Shown: positions 12,806 through 24,700, counted from the stretch's first letter. The stretch is 64,000 bases of DNA from Atherix ibis (GCA_958298945.1 OY282606.1:43847920-43911919); one strand, 5' to 3'. Numbers and translations: made by a program. The notes: generated by a model from the letters alone, not told the origin.

Positions 12806-13680
12806 AAGCAATTCATCCATCCTCCCCGTCGATTTCCAAACTTCCCTTCCACACCCAGATTGGAAACCGTGGTTAGGAGCAAAGTTGAAAGTGACTGCTT
12901 CTCTTGACAGGTTTAAGGAGGCTAGAACTGATCCATCCACATATAGGAAATTGTTCCTTGAACAGTTGGACGGATTAAAACATCATCGACTGTTGTTCAC
13001 TGATGCCGCCGCTGACACCGATATTACATCTTTTGCGGTCGTCAAACTTTTTGGCTGCAGCACCCGCACACTATGTTGTGGAATCTTCCCTTATAGGGCA
13101 GCTCCATATTACGGGGAGCTGTGGGCCATCAAAACAGCAATTGAAATTGCGACCAATATTCCCAGCCAACAAAACGTTATTATTTTTAGCGACAGCCTTG
13201 CCGCCCTTAAAGCCATTTGTGGCCCATCGAGTGACCCAGTACTTAGCGCAATTCGTCATAGCCTACTTAGCAATAGGAGTGTCGAGTTGCAATGGGTGCC
13301 AGGGCATGTGGGAATTGTGGGTAATGAAAGTGCTGACAAGTTGGCTGGAGAAACACTCCGTCGGCCAGTGATCACAGTCATTCCCAATCTGCCTCGCCTA
13401 CTAACAGAATGGCAACTAACACCTTTAGCCATCCGCAGACACGATGACTGGACCAATAGCGACACTTTTTTGTCGACTCATTGGAGAACCACTAACAAAC
13501 CAGTGTATTCAACATCCATACCGAAATTCTAAGCGCGAAAGCTCCTCAGAATCCGGATTGTACATACTGCTCTTACCCATAACTTCCTTTTTGGCAACAC
13601 CAATCGTCCCTTCTGCCAATCCTGTGGCACCCATTTCACTGTCTACCATATTCTACAGGAATGCCACATAACCAAGAACT
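12775..13680 (+). pseudogene. LINE ORF2, RNase H and zinc-knuckle part
   Basis: The sequence reads in a different frame from the RT part because of an indel near 12.77 kb. From about 12980 it contains RNase HI motifs in order: LLFTDAA (Asp), YYGELWAIKTAIE (Glu), IIFSDSLAALKAI (Asp) and WVPGHVGIVGNESADKL (His and Asp). All catalytic positions are therefore present. The frame closes at TAA 13530-13532; the inverted copy has TGG (Trp) here. Beyond it, a further frame gives CQSCGTHFTVYHILQECH, the Cys/His knuckle found after RNase H in this group. Confidence 0.8.
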
Positions 13681-13955
13681 ACTTTGCGAGCAGGATTCCT
13701 CCCATTATGGAGCTCCTCGAACCAACAACTCCATTCCCTAGTCCCCTATTTAATCTTCTACAACATACTAATCTGCTCCACAAAATATAACAAAATTCTC
13801 AACTTTCTATACTACGTATACTAACCAGAGACCAGTTTCTTTCAGAAAAATTCCCACACGTACTACGAAGTCGCCAAATGGCCTCACGGTCGTGGCGCTA
13901 TGATGTGGCCCCTGGCACATGTCTAAGGGACCTTACAAACAAACAAACAAACTAT

Positions 13956-14234
13956 AACATTGCTATTGCATTACTAGAAGTCTGGATCGGAATCAATTAG
14001 AACCTGACCGATTCTCGTATGAATAATGTTTATTTCAACTTAAGCAAATCAATCCAGTTTCAGAAATAATTACGGAAGTTTCGAATTCGACACCGTCTTT
14101 CAGTTTTGATTAATAAGCAATAATACTTCATCTACTCGTACAAAGTTTACTTTTATTTAAATACTATTAAAATAAAATCATTTAAATAGATATTTTGCTA
14201 TAGAATTTGCAATTAAAATAAAAATTCTGTTACA
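13956..14234. other. Short AT-rich spacer
   Basis: Lies between the tail of the I-like LINE and the R1-like fragment. Nothing recognised. Confidence 0.4.
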
Positions 14235-14634
14235 TGGAATAGTTGAAGCTGCAAAAAGTCGCAAGTCACTGTATCAGGCGACTTCAATGCATGGTCTACA
14301 GAATGGCTTAGCCGCAAAAATAATTGAAGTAGCACGATTTTTCTGGATGCTGTTGCTTCACTCGCTATTCTACAACAGGGTAGAACTTATAGGTCAGCCT
14401 TCAGTTTCCAAAGCGTGTGAATCTTCAATGACCCGATCCATAATGAACTGTCTTATTCCACCAGGAGCCCGAAGGCTTATCAAAAAACCAATATGGATTT
14501 AGAAAGGCTAGATCAACGGTGGATGACATATACACAGCTGTTGATATGGCCAGTAAGACAGTTGAAGGAAAGCGATAGAAACACGATACTAAGCAATACT
14601 GCGGATGTCAAGAACGCGTTTAACAAAAGTATGG

Positions 14635-15924
14635 TACGAGGGTCGTTCAAGAAGTCCTTAGAAAATCTGAGAAATTGCACTCGTAGTGTCTCTAAAGATT
14701 TTGTAAGTAGCATTATCGACAGAAAAACTGTCAAAATTTCAGCTCGATCCATAGTGTAGGTCAATTTCTATTGTCGATTAAAGTTAACGACATTTATTTG
14801 TGCATAACAATGGAAAAAAGCGAGTTTAGGGCTGTCATCAAACATCTCCATTTGAAAGGCTTAAGCCCGAAAGAAATCAAAGCCGAGTTGGATGCAGTTC
14901 ATGGCACATCTGAACCTCTGTTTGCGATGGTTAACAATTGGGTGAATGAATTTAAACGTGGCCGTTCATGCACAAAAGATGAACATCGTTCAGGACGCCC
15001 AGTTGAGGTGTCTACTCCTGAAATCATCGACAAAATCCACGATCTGATTTTGAACGATCGGCGAATTAAAATACGCGAATTAGTTGAGGCCACGGGCATA
15101 TCACAAGGTACAGTCGCTTCAATTTTGCATGAAAAATTGTCTGTGAAAAAAATGTCGGCAAGATGGGTGTCGCGTTTGCTCTCAGAGGAGAATAAGCGCA
15201 ATCGTGTAGTGGACTCTGAGGCTATGTTGGCACTCTTTCATCGCAATCCTGCCGAATTCCTTCGTCGATATGTCACTGTGGACGAAACCTGGATACACTA
15301 CTACACTCCAGAAACGAAAAAACAGTCATCACAGTGGATTTTCAAGGGTGAAAGGGCTCCGAAGAAGGCAAAAACTGTGCCATCGGCCGGCAAGGTGATG
15401 GCCACGGTCTTTTGGGATTCGCAGGGCATCATTTTTATCTACTACTTGGAAAAAGGAAAAACAATAACAGGAGCGTATTACGCGTCGTTATTGCAACGGT
15501 TGAGCGAGGAAATCAAAGAGAAACGCCCCCATCTGAAGAAGAAAAAAATCCTCTTGCATCAGGACAATGCGCGTGTGCACACCTGCGCTGTTTCCATGGC
15601 CAAAATTGTGGAATTGAGAATGGAATTGTTGCAGCATCCCGCTTACTCACCAGATTTGGCCCCGAGTGACTATTTTCTTTGCCCAATCTGAAGAAATGGC
15701 TTGGCGGACGACGGTTTACTTCCAACGAGGACGTCAGTGCTCAAACGGATGAGTATTTTGCAGAACTTCCGAAATCCTATTTTTTGGGCGGGATAAACAT
15801 TTTGGAAAAACAGTTGGAATAGTGTATAAAGCTAAAAGGATATTATGTTGCAAAATAAAAAAATGTTTTTTTAAAAAACAGTTTTTTCCATCTTTTTCTA
15901 AGGACTTATTGAACGACCCTCGTA
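14635..15924 (+). mobile_element. Mariner transposon, DD34D, with 30-bp inverted repeats and TA target site
   Basis: This is a complete element by structure. Terminal repeats begin CGAGGGTCGTTCAA at 14637 and end with the inverse, TTGAACGACCCTCG, at 15922. TA flanks both sides (14635-14636 and 15923-15924), and about 30 bp of the repeats match with one or two differences. The length of about 1.29 kb is standard for mariner. It encodes one transposase with a single frameshift. It sits inside an R1-like LINE fragment, so it is younger than that fragment. The mariner subfamily was not resolved by eye. Confidence 0.93.
14810..15830 (+). pseudogene. Mariner transposase, one frameshift from intact
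   Basis: ATG at 14810 starts MEKSEFRAVIKHLHLKG. The N-terminal HTH pair covers residues 1-110 (ISQGTVASILHEKL in the second). The WVSRLLSEENK linker corresponds to the mariner WVPHEL motif. Catalytic residues are VTVDETW (first Asp), LHQDNARVH (second Asp) and YSPDLAPSDYF (third Asp), with 34 residues between the last two. The frame closes early at about 15691. A one-base loss near 15680 in the stretch after SDYF shifts the frame, and the C-terminus (KKWLGG to NILEKQLE, stop near 15822) continues in another frame. The rest of the protein is open, which suggests recent activity. Confidence 0.9.
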
Positions 15925-16015
15925 TATCTGCAGAGAATTACAGACTATCTTACCGATAGAACACTGATATACGAGTACGATATCAAAAGAAAACATACAG
16001 CATCAGTGGGGGAGT

Positions 16016-16384
16016 AAATGTTTTCAAAAATCTTCTGTTAATTTTTTTCTCTCATCCCTTATTTAAATTAAATTTTTGTACTTCGAAATTTCTGTTTTTT
16101 TTCTCAATTTTACACCTTTATCATATTAATTTTTGTCCTAGAGCAATCAACACCTTGAATGTCCCTAAAGTAAATGAACTTGGCATGATTTATTTTGTTA
16201 TGTTTAGGTGCGAAGGTGATAGTGGCAACTTTCGGAACCCGCCCATAAGACCCTCCATACGCTACTCTACCAGCATGCTCTGACTTCCCCTCGTCTTCTG
16301 GATGGTCTGGTTTTCCTTCCACACTCATCCCTCTAAAACTTCCCGTCCACTAGCAGAAATTTTGTTCATCCCTCTACCACACTC
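16016..16384. other. Spacer with an unexplained minus-strand open frame
   Basis: A 72-codon minus-strand frame (16328 to 16110) has balanced composition (EGKSEHAG, VAYGGSYGRVPKVATI, PKHNKINHAK) unlike AT-rich noise. It adjoins the truncated LINE copy and may be a fragment of some mobile element ORF. I do not recognise it. Confidence 0.3.
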
Positions 16385-17376
16385 ATGGCGCCACGACCGT
16401 GAGGTTAGTACTTTAGAATATTAAGAATTTTGTTATATTTTGTGGAGCAGATTAGTATGTTGTGGAAGTTTAAATAGGGGACTAGGGAAAGGAGTTGTTG
16501 GGTCGAGGAGCTCCATAATGGGAGGAATCCTGCTCGCGAAGTAGTTCTTGGTAATTTGGCATTCCTGAATAATATAGCTGATAGTGAAATGGGTGTCACA
16601 GGATTGGCATAAGGGACGATTGGTGTTTCCAAAAAGGAAGTTATGAGTAAGAGCAGTATGTCCAATCCGGATTCTGAGGAGCTTCCGCGCCCAGAATTTC
16701 GGTATGGGTGTTGAATATACTGGTTAATTAGTGGTTATCCAATGAGTCGACAAAAATGTGCCACTATTGGTCCAGTCATCGTGTCTGTCAGCACTTTCAT
16801 TACCCACATCGGACTTTTGTCTTACCTTACTTTTGCTGCTGACTAAAATTTTAACCATTCGGAGAATGGTGTTTATTTTGTCAACAGCGTTTTTAATCTG
16901 AAGATTCCACTTTCCTCCACGAGTCATTGAGATACCCAGGATTTTCATGGAATCTTTTGGGTGGGGAGGGAAGGGGCTCAGTGACGAACCAGATACACTG
17001 CAATTTTTTTTCTGCATACATGAAGACAAGGTGAGTTTGATGTACAGATTACCGCACCGTTTATGCTGCCCCAAGTGTTGATGTTGCGGATGGCGTTATT
17101 AGTTTGATGTTGAAGATCAGCACCAGATACAAGTATAAAAATGTTGTCGGCATATATATAGTGGTTAAAAGATGATAGTTGGTGGGAAAGGAAGTGAATA
17201 TATATATTGAATAGGATCGTTGATAAAGTGGATCCTTGTGGGATGCCGTTTTTCAGTTCGCGTTTTGACGAAAAATGACCGTTGGCACGTACCGTGAAGG
17301 TTCTACCAGTTAGGTAGGAACGTAGTAGTGCCAATATTGCAGAGTCTACTCCCCACTCTGCCAGCTATAAGAGTAC
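16385..17376 (-). mobile_element. I-clade-like LINE (copy 2), internally deleted, inverted relative to copy 1
   Basis: The minus strand matches copy 1 from its position about 11.90 kb to about 13.90 kb, but in only about 1 kb. Three internal deletions account for this. One removes about 850 bp (copy-1 positions about 12460-13310), one about 100 bp (about 13340-13435), and one about 70 bp near the 3' end. It keeps AEWGVDSAILALLRSYLTG, with TGG where copy 1 has a stop, and shares the YADN active-site change. It lacks the 5' half. Copy 1 and copy 2 face each other about 2.4 kb apart. Confidence 0.88.
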
Positions 17377-20000
17377 AAGAAGGAAAATTTTCTCAATCTT
17401 TTGAAAAGAAAAGACAAAACATAACCTATGCGAAGATTATTTGGTCCCAATTATATACTCGCATGTGCCTTGGCCTTAAGATCATTTTCTCCACGATTTC
17501 AAGAGTTATTGAAGTTTTTTTAAGTTCATTTTTAGTGTAATATAAATTCTTAGTACCACTGCAACTCAGACCATTTGGCGATGGTTTGAATTTAACACCA
17601 CTGCTTATTTGTGTACATTTACGTGCGTATTATTTTGTTTATCTTCTAATCTACCGAAGATAATAATATGGTTTATTCTCAGATTTGTGATGACCTTAAT
17701 ATTATTAATCTTATTTACTTGAATATAATTCAAAATTATTTAACTCATATTCAAGTTGATAAGCTTTATATAGTTTCAAAAAAAGGGAAATAACTTACAT
17801 GTTCATTCAAATTATTGGCCACTTCTTCTACTTTGATCAAAGATAAACAAGCAATTTTTTTAAATGCATAAGTTGCTATAATCGAGTTTTTCGGTTGTCC
17901 TATTTTTGTTTTTTTAGAATTTCTGACTTTTAAGGTGTTTACAAATTACTAACTCAGATCTAGAATTTTTGTTTTTTAAAGTATAAAAATATGTTCTATT
18001 TTAAAATATTATGAATTATTGCGAACTTTTTATAACTGCAGCGCCAGTAAATTTTTTTGTGGACTAGGTTAATGAGAGGATATATTTTAAAAACATGACA
18101 AAGTATCCATTTTTTATAAGTGTGGATTAGTTCTGGTAGGAAATTTTCACCTGAACATATTCAAATATCTGCAGTTTTAATGGCATTTAAAAAATTTTGA
18201 TCGACAGTGAAACATAATTTCTATAAAAAAATTTCTCCTAAAGCCTCTTACATTTTTTATAGATATTAATTGAATGTTCAAAGCATACGTTATCAAAGTT
18301 TTTATTTCAATGTAAAATAAAAACCTGCTCATTCGTCATTTAGTCATATTTTATGAACATATCCAATGTGTTAATGAATTATTTATGATTATTTAAAACA
18401 TTTTAAAATCGATAGTCTGAATATGCTTAAACAAATTATAATTGATTTTATTATAAATTACTGAAAATTGTATATGCCTGTAAATGGGGAGAAACTCTTC
18501 CAATCGTACTAATAATAATAATGTATTGTAATAAATTCGATTATTATTGGTCGTATCCTTGCAACACTTTTATTATAATTAATGGTATTTAATTTATAAT
18601 TCGTTGTATTAAATAATGAGTGGCTACTAGCTAGTCCCTATTGGTTCTGGTAGTTACTTGTTATCGGTTACTGGATACTGATTGTTGGTTTTTTGGATTA
18701 AACGCGTCATCAATGCGATGATGGTTGCTCATAATAATTTCTATTATTGCATAATAAATTTATTTACAGAATTACAGATACATTTTACTTAATAATTAAT
18801 AATGTGAATATAAAAAGCAATATCGGATATATACAGAGCCAGAGCCAGAGTAGAGAGATGTTCATTTAGTCCAGGCGATGGTGATTTTAATTAATAATTC
18901 TGGCAGGTGGTTTTTATTAACATTCGCTAATGATGTCATCGTATTTGATAAGAATGGAATTATTCTGAGTTCTTAATGAGTTCGTCATTAGATTCTTTGA
19001 GTCCTTAGCAGTTGAACAAATACGAATATAATGATCCTGGTCGGTCTCTATCATCGTTCACTAATTGTCAACTAAACAGGATAGACGAATTCTTTTATTA
19101 GAAGAAAAAAAAAATTAACAGAAACGATATCGATGGTACCCATTTATAACACTAATCCCTAATCTACTTTTGCTCTTGATTGAACAGATGAAACAGATTA
19201 GTTCGGTAATGATTTAATTTTCACACTGAACAATTTTCAAAATAATTTTCCAAAGAAACACTTTTTTCAGATTATCTTTAAATTATTATTTTACATGAGT
19301 TTAAAATTATTCTAGAGAATTTTATTATTTTACAAAATGAGGTATATATTATTGACGTTATTATAGCAACGCAGTTCAAAACCTTTTGCAAGAATGTCTA
19401 CCGAGACGAAATTTTGTTGGTCTAGTAGAATAAATAATCAAGGAGACAATATGACTTTTGCATATGCTTTTTACGTATGAAATTTTAAACATGTTATTTT
19501 CTAATACGACATTCGATCGAGTGGTTAGTAAAAATCCAGAATATCATTGTGACTTTATATAAAGCGCCTCTTCTGGGCTTATCCCTATTTTATATATAAT
19601 GAAACACGTTTAGACTCACCAACACTGTTAGAATATAATTAATTAGTTTGAATTAGTTATATTCTATTTTATCAATTGGTTAAAAAAAACCCAGTTCAAC
19701 CCAGTTTTATACGACCAGTATAGGCTTTTCCTAACCCCCTTTTAAATTAATAAAAATGTTAACGCTTACCATTTGGGATTTATTTACATATGCAATTTTG
19801 AACTAGCTATTTTATAATTGGAGATTTAATCCAGTGATTAAATAAAATCTGGTCTCGCCATTTTGATCTTGTTTCAAACAAACGGTCTATACTTGTCCCG
19901 ATCATATTTTTATAAACTAAAATGTTAACGTTTACTATCTGGGTTTGTATTTTGATGTAGAAAGAATCAAAAGATAAGACTCCCTGGAGCTGTTAAAGTA
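17377..20000. other. AT-rich non-coding DNA
   Basis: No gene found. Weakly similar blocks ending in AAAATGTTAACG occur near 19755-19770 and 19918-19932 and again near 21390, suggesting an old dispersed repeat. Confidence 0.4.
19670..19950. repeat. Diverged repeat, related to 21.30-21.42 kb
   Basis: The block CGCCATTTTGATCTTG...TAAACTAAAATGTTAACG at about 19855-19932 resembles TGCCATTTTGACCTTCG...CAAATAAAAATGTTAAC at about 21340-21395. A shorter version ends in AATAAAAATGTTAACGC near 19750-19768. The copies are imperfect; the origin is unknown. Confidence 0.35.
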
Positions 20001-20330
20001 ATCCAACATGCCATTCCTTTTGCTCTAGGGAGCACGCTTTTAATGATGTCAGGGCTGGCTGGTGGAATGGTCAGTTATAAATCCAAACTGATGCTGAGGA
20101 ATCACACCATCGGTTTCATTAAAAGGATAAAGACATTTTAAGATTAATTTATCAGGGATTTTTAATAAAATCGGAAGTGGGTTAAGATCGGAAGGTTTTT
20201 GGGTTTGTTAGGTTTTGCGATAATTTTGATGGTAGAAATTTTCCAAAGTCAAGAAAAAAATTATGCGCGGAGGATACCGGAGTAAATGTGAGCTATCAGG
20301 AGCAGGTTTATTTTGTTTATTTGATATTCG
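20000..20330 (-). mobile_element. Jockey-like LINE reverse-transcriptase fragment
   Basis: The minus strand gives WKISTIKIIAKPNKPKN, then LYPFNETDGVIPQHQFGF and ITDHSTSQP. These match the jockey RT sequence in which a KPGKP motif is followed some way on by IIPxHQFGFRxxHST. Stops and frameshifts are frequent and both ends are truncated. Only the early RT region is present. Confidence 0.55.
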
Positions 20331-20860
20331 AATATAGTTTTTTAAAATCTACTTAAAAATTACAAAATCTAAAAATTTCTTGAATACAATTAATAATTTG
20401 TTATGAACGAAATTATTTAATTTTTTTATTCAAAATTCATCTAAGTTTTAAAAGTTGTTTCGATCAAAATTAATTTGAAATAAAATAATAAACAATTTGG
20501 TTTCTATAAAGAATATTTTAATATTGATCATCAAAATAATACAAAAAAATCTATAAGCCAAAAAGGAAGTCATAAACAAAATATTAAAGTTCATCAAATC
20601 AAGGCATTAATACAAATTTAAGTTAAAAAAAGATTAACAATATCTATTTAGAAAACTATTTAGTTGAAAGTTTAGTAAATTAGCCGATTAATGAAGGATT
20701 TGAACGTTAAAAAGTCACATGAAAGGTCAAAACCTTCTGAAATTAAATTAGGTAGGAAATTAATCTCAAGGACTAATCAATATCGAAACTATCGGTTTTG
20801 TTATTTTACCATGTATACATAATAGATACTTTGTCTTTTTGCTACAAAAATTCTCAGAAA
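20331..20860. other. AT-rich spacer
   Basis: No coding or repeat signal that I can support. Confidence 0.4.
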
Positions 20861-21278
20861 ACTGGGAAATATGGAGAACTTTCGAAAGCCGAATAATCAG
20901 CCAAAATTCTGAGGTCAATTAACCGCCTGGGAGCTGTGATTTGAGCCCGTTGGATTATTTTCTGTGGGGAGCCGTTAAGGATAAATGTTACGCAAGCTAT
21001 CCAGAGACAATTGAGGCCTTGAAACACCAAATCAAAGTAGCCATTGAAGAGATACATGCCCAGACAATCGAAAATGTACTGAAGAATTGGGTCGAGCGAA
21101 TGGGGTACTGTAAGGCCAGCCGTGGCAGTCATTTAAATGATGTTGTGTTTCATTCTTAAATTTCAAGATTCAATCTTTCTAATAAAATCGGAAATTAAAA
21201 AAATATGTACTAGTTTTTTTTTACTTACTTTTTAAAATGCAACTTTTAAATTTGCAACCGCTAGATAGGCCACCCTGT
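20860..21278 (+). mobile_element. 3' end of a Tc1/mariner-superfamily element (DD41D-like)
   Basis: A continuous frame of about 95 codons ends at 21159. It starts with a PPGSCDLSPLDYFLWGAVKD block, the region around the third catalytic Asp. The helical tail follows (PETIEALKHQIKVAIEEIHA, then NVLKNWVERMGYCKAS), and the protein ends NDVVFHS. The sequence continues to a CCACCCTGTA terminus at about 21269-21278. The N-terminal two-thirds are missing. The CDLxPLDYFLWG motif is shared with the DD41D copies at 30.1-31.3 and 59.7-60.5 kb. Confidence 0.75.
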
Positions 21279-24260
21279 AAAAAGAATTGAATTAATTTCT
21301 GATTGGAAATTTTATCGAGTGTATGAAGAAAATCTTTTCTTGCCATTTTGACCTTCGCTAATCCCGATGCAGTTTTATACAAATAAAAATGTTAACAAAT
21401 AAAAATGTTTAAGAGAAATTTTAATAAATAACCCTTCTCTGTTATTAGGGGGTTAAAAATATCACCTCCATTATGCTCTTAAACGAAATTATGAAATTAT
21501 TGAACTTTAATTTAATTTTTATTTGTAAATTATAAGATAAAAAATGACAATTATTTTTTATTCCAAATTTTATTCATTTTATTACTTATGAAAGATAATT
21601 GGACACCATTAAACATCCACTGTACGTGAAATGGTATGAAAAATATTTTTAAAAAAATAATGTATTGTGTATATAAATTAATCGATTATAAGAGAGGATA
21701 TTGACTATGTGTATCAGCAAACTATGTAAATTTCAAATTCTAAAAATAATTTTCATTTGAATTGTAATTATTTAAATATTGTTGACTCGACCATATATTC
21801 TATTGCATTGAAGTCTATTTTCCAAAAATACTCTAATTTCTAAAATTTCATTTTAATTATACACTAAAAAAAAATATAAAATATTCATAGTCAACATTAT
21901 TGCTTGATCTGTAATTGAATTCAAATAAATCGAATTTATTTAATTTCACTTTATAAAACTATATAACTAGTATACTAGTGTATAAATTAATATAAGGTAA
22001 ATGATTATTACAATTGATAGTGAACAGATGTTCTATATGCAAATCTATTGAAAAGTTCATGTAATAACTGAAAATTAATGTCTATTTTCCTGCCGGTTTG
22101 GTTTTGACATAATAATTTATACAAATTGCCAATGTATTGCAGAATATTTCCTATTGAAACTTATTTAGAATAATTAAAAGTAAATAATATGTAATACGAA
22201 TATGGAGGCTTATTTCATCTAATTCGAAAATGTTAATGGAAATTAATCGGATCCTCAGGGATTTTTCTATTTGATATGTATTTATTTTTCATTATTATTA
22301 TTTGATAATATGGTATAAACTAAATATTTTGGAAATTTGTATATAAGTATACAATTGTTTTTTTTTTAATAATTTGTAGTACATTAATAATAAGGAGCCA
22401 TTTAAGCTCAAAATATTCCATTAATCTTCTCTGTGAGGGCCTAATTTTCTGAACCAATTGCAAAACTGAACTCAGAAAATTTTTAATATACATTTTTGAG
22501 CCAATTTTGCAATTCAATTCATTGAGTAAAACTTAAATCAGAAATTGTTTTTAAAAAACATTCCTGCACGTTGGATTAAAAATTGAAATTAGCATCAGAA
22601 TTGGAGTCAGAAGTTAAGCCGGCAAAAGCCTATCTATTCGTGGGTCTATATTTTTTAATTGTCTTCATAAATTTTTTTTTAATTTTCTATTTAAATTAAT
22701 TCTTATTTGATGCTAAGAAATAAAATTTTTTTGGTATCACAGTTTTAGAAAATTTAATTGTTACCGTCATGAAAGAAAAAACCATTTTTGACTTTCTGCA
22801 AATGAAGTTTATTAGTTCCAAAGCCTAATGAAGTTTTAATTATTATTTAATACTATAGAAAAAACAATACAGTATTGTTAATATAAGTTTAAGTATAAAA
22901 GAAAATTATTTTTTAAATTGAAACTAAGAAACTCTGAACTAAATAAAACTATAAAGTGAATATTGTGTAAAAATAGGGGAATTTTTTATTCTTTTATGGT
23001 AGTTATAGTTCTGACAACAGTTTAAAGTTACTTTCAGATAGTAAAGTTAAAAAAAAAATCAAGTAAAAAGTAAATATTAATACTTTTTTTTAGTTTTTGC
23101 ATGTATACAATTTGCAAGACTTCAAATTGAATTTTTCTCTTGTGCAACAAAAATTGGTTGGGCGAACTTTTTACAAAAACAGTTCCACCAATGATAGGAA
23201 TTTCTGCACAAACATTAATGTTAGTAAAAGGATCTGTTTTTAGCTATAGTAGGATTTAGTTTGGCTATTCTCCCATCCATATCAGACTGATCCAGTTAGA
23301 AAACAGTAAAAAGATGCACATTGAGTGTGCAGTCATTCTAGCGTCAAGTATTTACATTCAGACTCACCTTGTTCTATCCGAAGTGAAAAGAATTTTATAT
23401 CAAATCTTCTGGAACTCTCCATTAAGATATTCATACTACTTACATCTTAAATTCTATAGTTTTTATTTTATTTTAAATTTCTTTTGCCAAATTGTTCTTC
23501 CATCATGAAGAGTTCATTCCATCATTGCGAAATATTTCTTCTATTCTTAATGACAGTACTAAGTGAATAGTGAATGTTAGGTAAACTTTTTACTATAAGG
23601 AACTGGGCAATCGGGGAATTGGAAAATCGCAAAATCGGAGGCAGAATGGTGCAATGGATAATTTATGGAGTAACATGGATTCAGCTATTTTTACTATAGA
23701 ATTTCTGTGTATAATTTCAATTTTTTCTTCTCAATTTTAAATTTAATTTAACAGTTGTTCTGTATAAGTTTTTCATTAAATTTTTAAATAATTTCTATAT
23801 AGTCTTTAAATTAGTTTTTATGGAAAATTTAAAAATATATTTTAAAAAATACAATAAACAAACTAAGTTATAAAAACCATAAATGTATTTCTACCAATTC
23901 AAATTGGAATTATTTGTTTATTTTAAAACTTGAAATCACTAGTTTTATTAATGGAAATTGAAAAAAAAAATTCCTTGCAAAAAACAAACTCTTCGATTTA
24001 ATTGAATGGCGGTAATAATAAATTTGGCTGCGGAAAAACTACAATTTATAGTTTGTATCCTTTTTACAATAAGCATTTAATAAAAAAATCTTTTTAACTG
24101 CGAAAGCTTTATCCAATTTTAGCTGATCTAACTACAAATAATTTTTTTCTTGAAGTCAATTTCTTCATACAAAAAATTTTCCCCATCCTGTGGCCATTAT
24201 GACTAATAAAAATATATGTTAACCAAAGAATTTAAATCTAGGTGTTAATACTGAACATTC
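21279..24260. other. AT-rich non-coding DNA
   Basis: Apart from the diverged repeat at about 21300-21420, nothing is recognised. The open frames near 22320-22517 and 23314-23508 are AT-biased and domain-free. Confidence 0.45.
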
Positions 24261-24700
24261 TGAAATATAGCCAATCACAACCGGTGTTCCTCAATGCAGT
24301 ATCCTTGGTCCAGTTCTATACAATAACTTTTAGCTGGTGGATATTTCAAAATAAATTGACATGCATTAGAACAACTCATTATACAAACTAATCCCAAAAC
24401 GACAACTGCTACCTTATGCAAAATTAAAAAGACTTCAACTTAACAGACTACTTGGCAATCGATCAGAACTGACATTAAATAACAAACCTCATTCTATGTT
24501 CGTAACGACGTTATTCATCGTACCTTAAATTTTCATTTTAGTCATAACTTATGAGTTTCTCGTTGTAGAAAGTATTATTTCAGATTTTCCTACCACTATA
24601 ATCTTCTTGCTATAAAAATCTCCGCTGCTACTTTCCCCATAAGCACTTATCGGAGTTTAAAAAGAAATTGGGAAAGAGATCCCTTAAGATGTTAATATGT
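24260..24700 (+). mobile_element. Jockey-like LINE fragment, RT end and C-terminus
   Basis: The plus strand reads GVPQCSILGPVLYNNF at about 24278-24330, matching the RT motif GVPQGSVLGPVLYN. After an internal loss it continues with LNRLLGNRSELTLNNK near 24440, YVRNDVIHRTLN, and a final SLKRNWERDP near 24660. These are the landmarks of the 3' part of jockey ORF2. The catalytic FADD block is deleted and stops are present. Confidence 0.6.

Larger units (their letters stand above)
10140..13955 (+). mobile_element. I-clade-like LINE with endonuclease, RT and RNase H (copy 1)
   Basis: This non-LTR retrotransposon copy has domains in the order endonuclease (SILQWNIYGFRNN, then GNFNAHSHAW), reverse transcriptase, RNase H, and a CysCys-His-Cys knuckle (CQSCGTHF). 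It ends in a (CAAA)n-type tail at about 13936-13953. The presence of RNase H and the QWNI endonuclease start point to the I/R1 group. It is inactive. There is a stop at 11918, a frame change near 12.77 kb and a stop at about 13530. The RT active site reads YADN instead of YADD. The middle of the endonuclease (roughly 70-90 residues between QETKL and GNFNAH) is missing although the frame stays open. The 5' limit is uncertain and ORF1 is not recognisable. Confidence 0.85.
14235..16015 (+). mobile_element. R1-clade-like LINE fragment, interrupted by a mariner
   Basis: At 14265-14300 the plus strand reads SGDFNAWSTEW (endonuclease GDFNAW motif), followed by a SSTIFLDAVASLAIL-like block. At about 14478-14570 it reads LSKNQYGFRKARSTVDDIYT and then DVKNAFNKS, the RT motifs QYGFRKARST and LDVKNAFN. 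The sequence between endonuclease and RT is mostly deleted. The RT frame runs into the mariner at 14635 and resumes at 15925 with YLQRITDYLTDRTLIYE, the expected next block. The two pieces therefore belong to one older fragment that the mariner entered. Stops and frameshifts make it dead. Confidence 0.75.
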
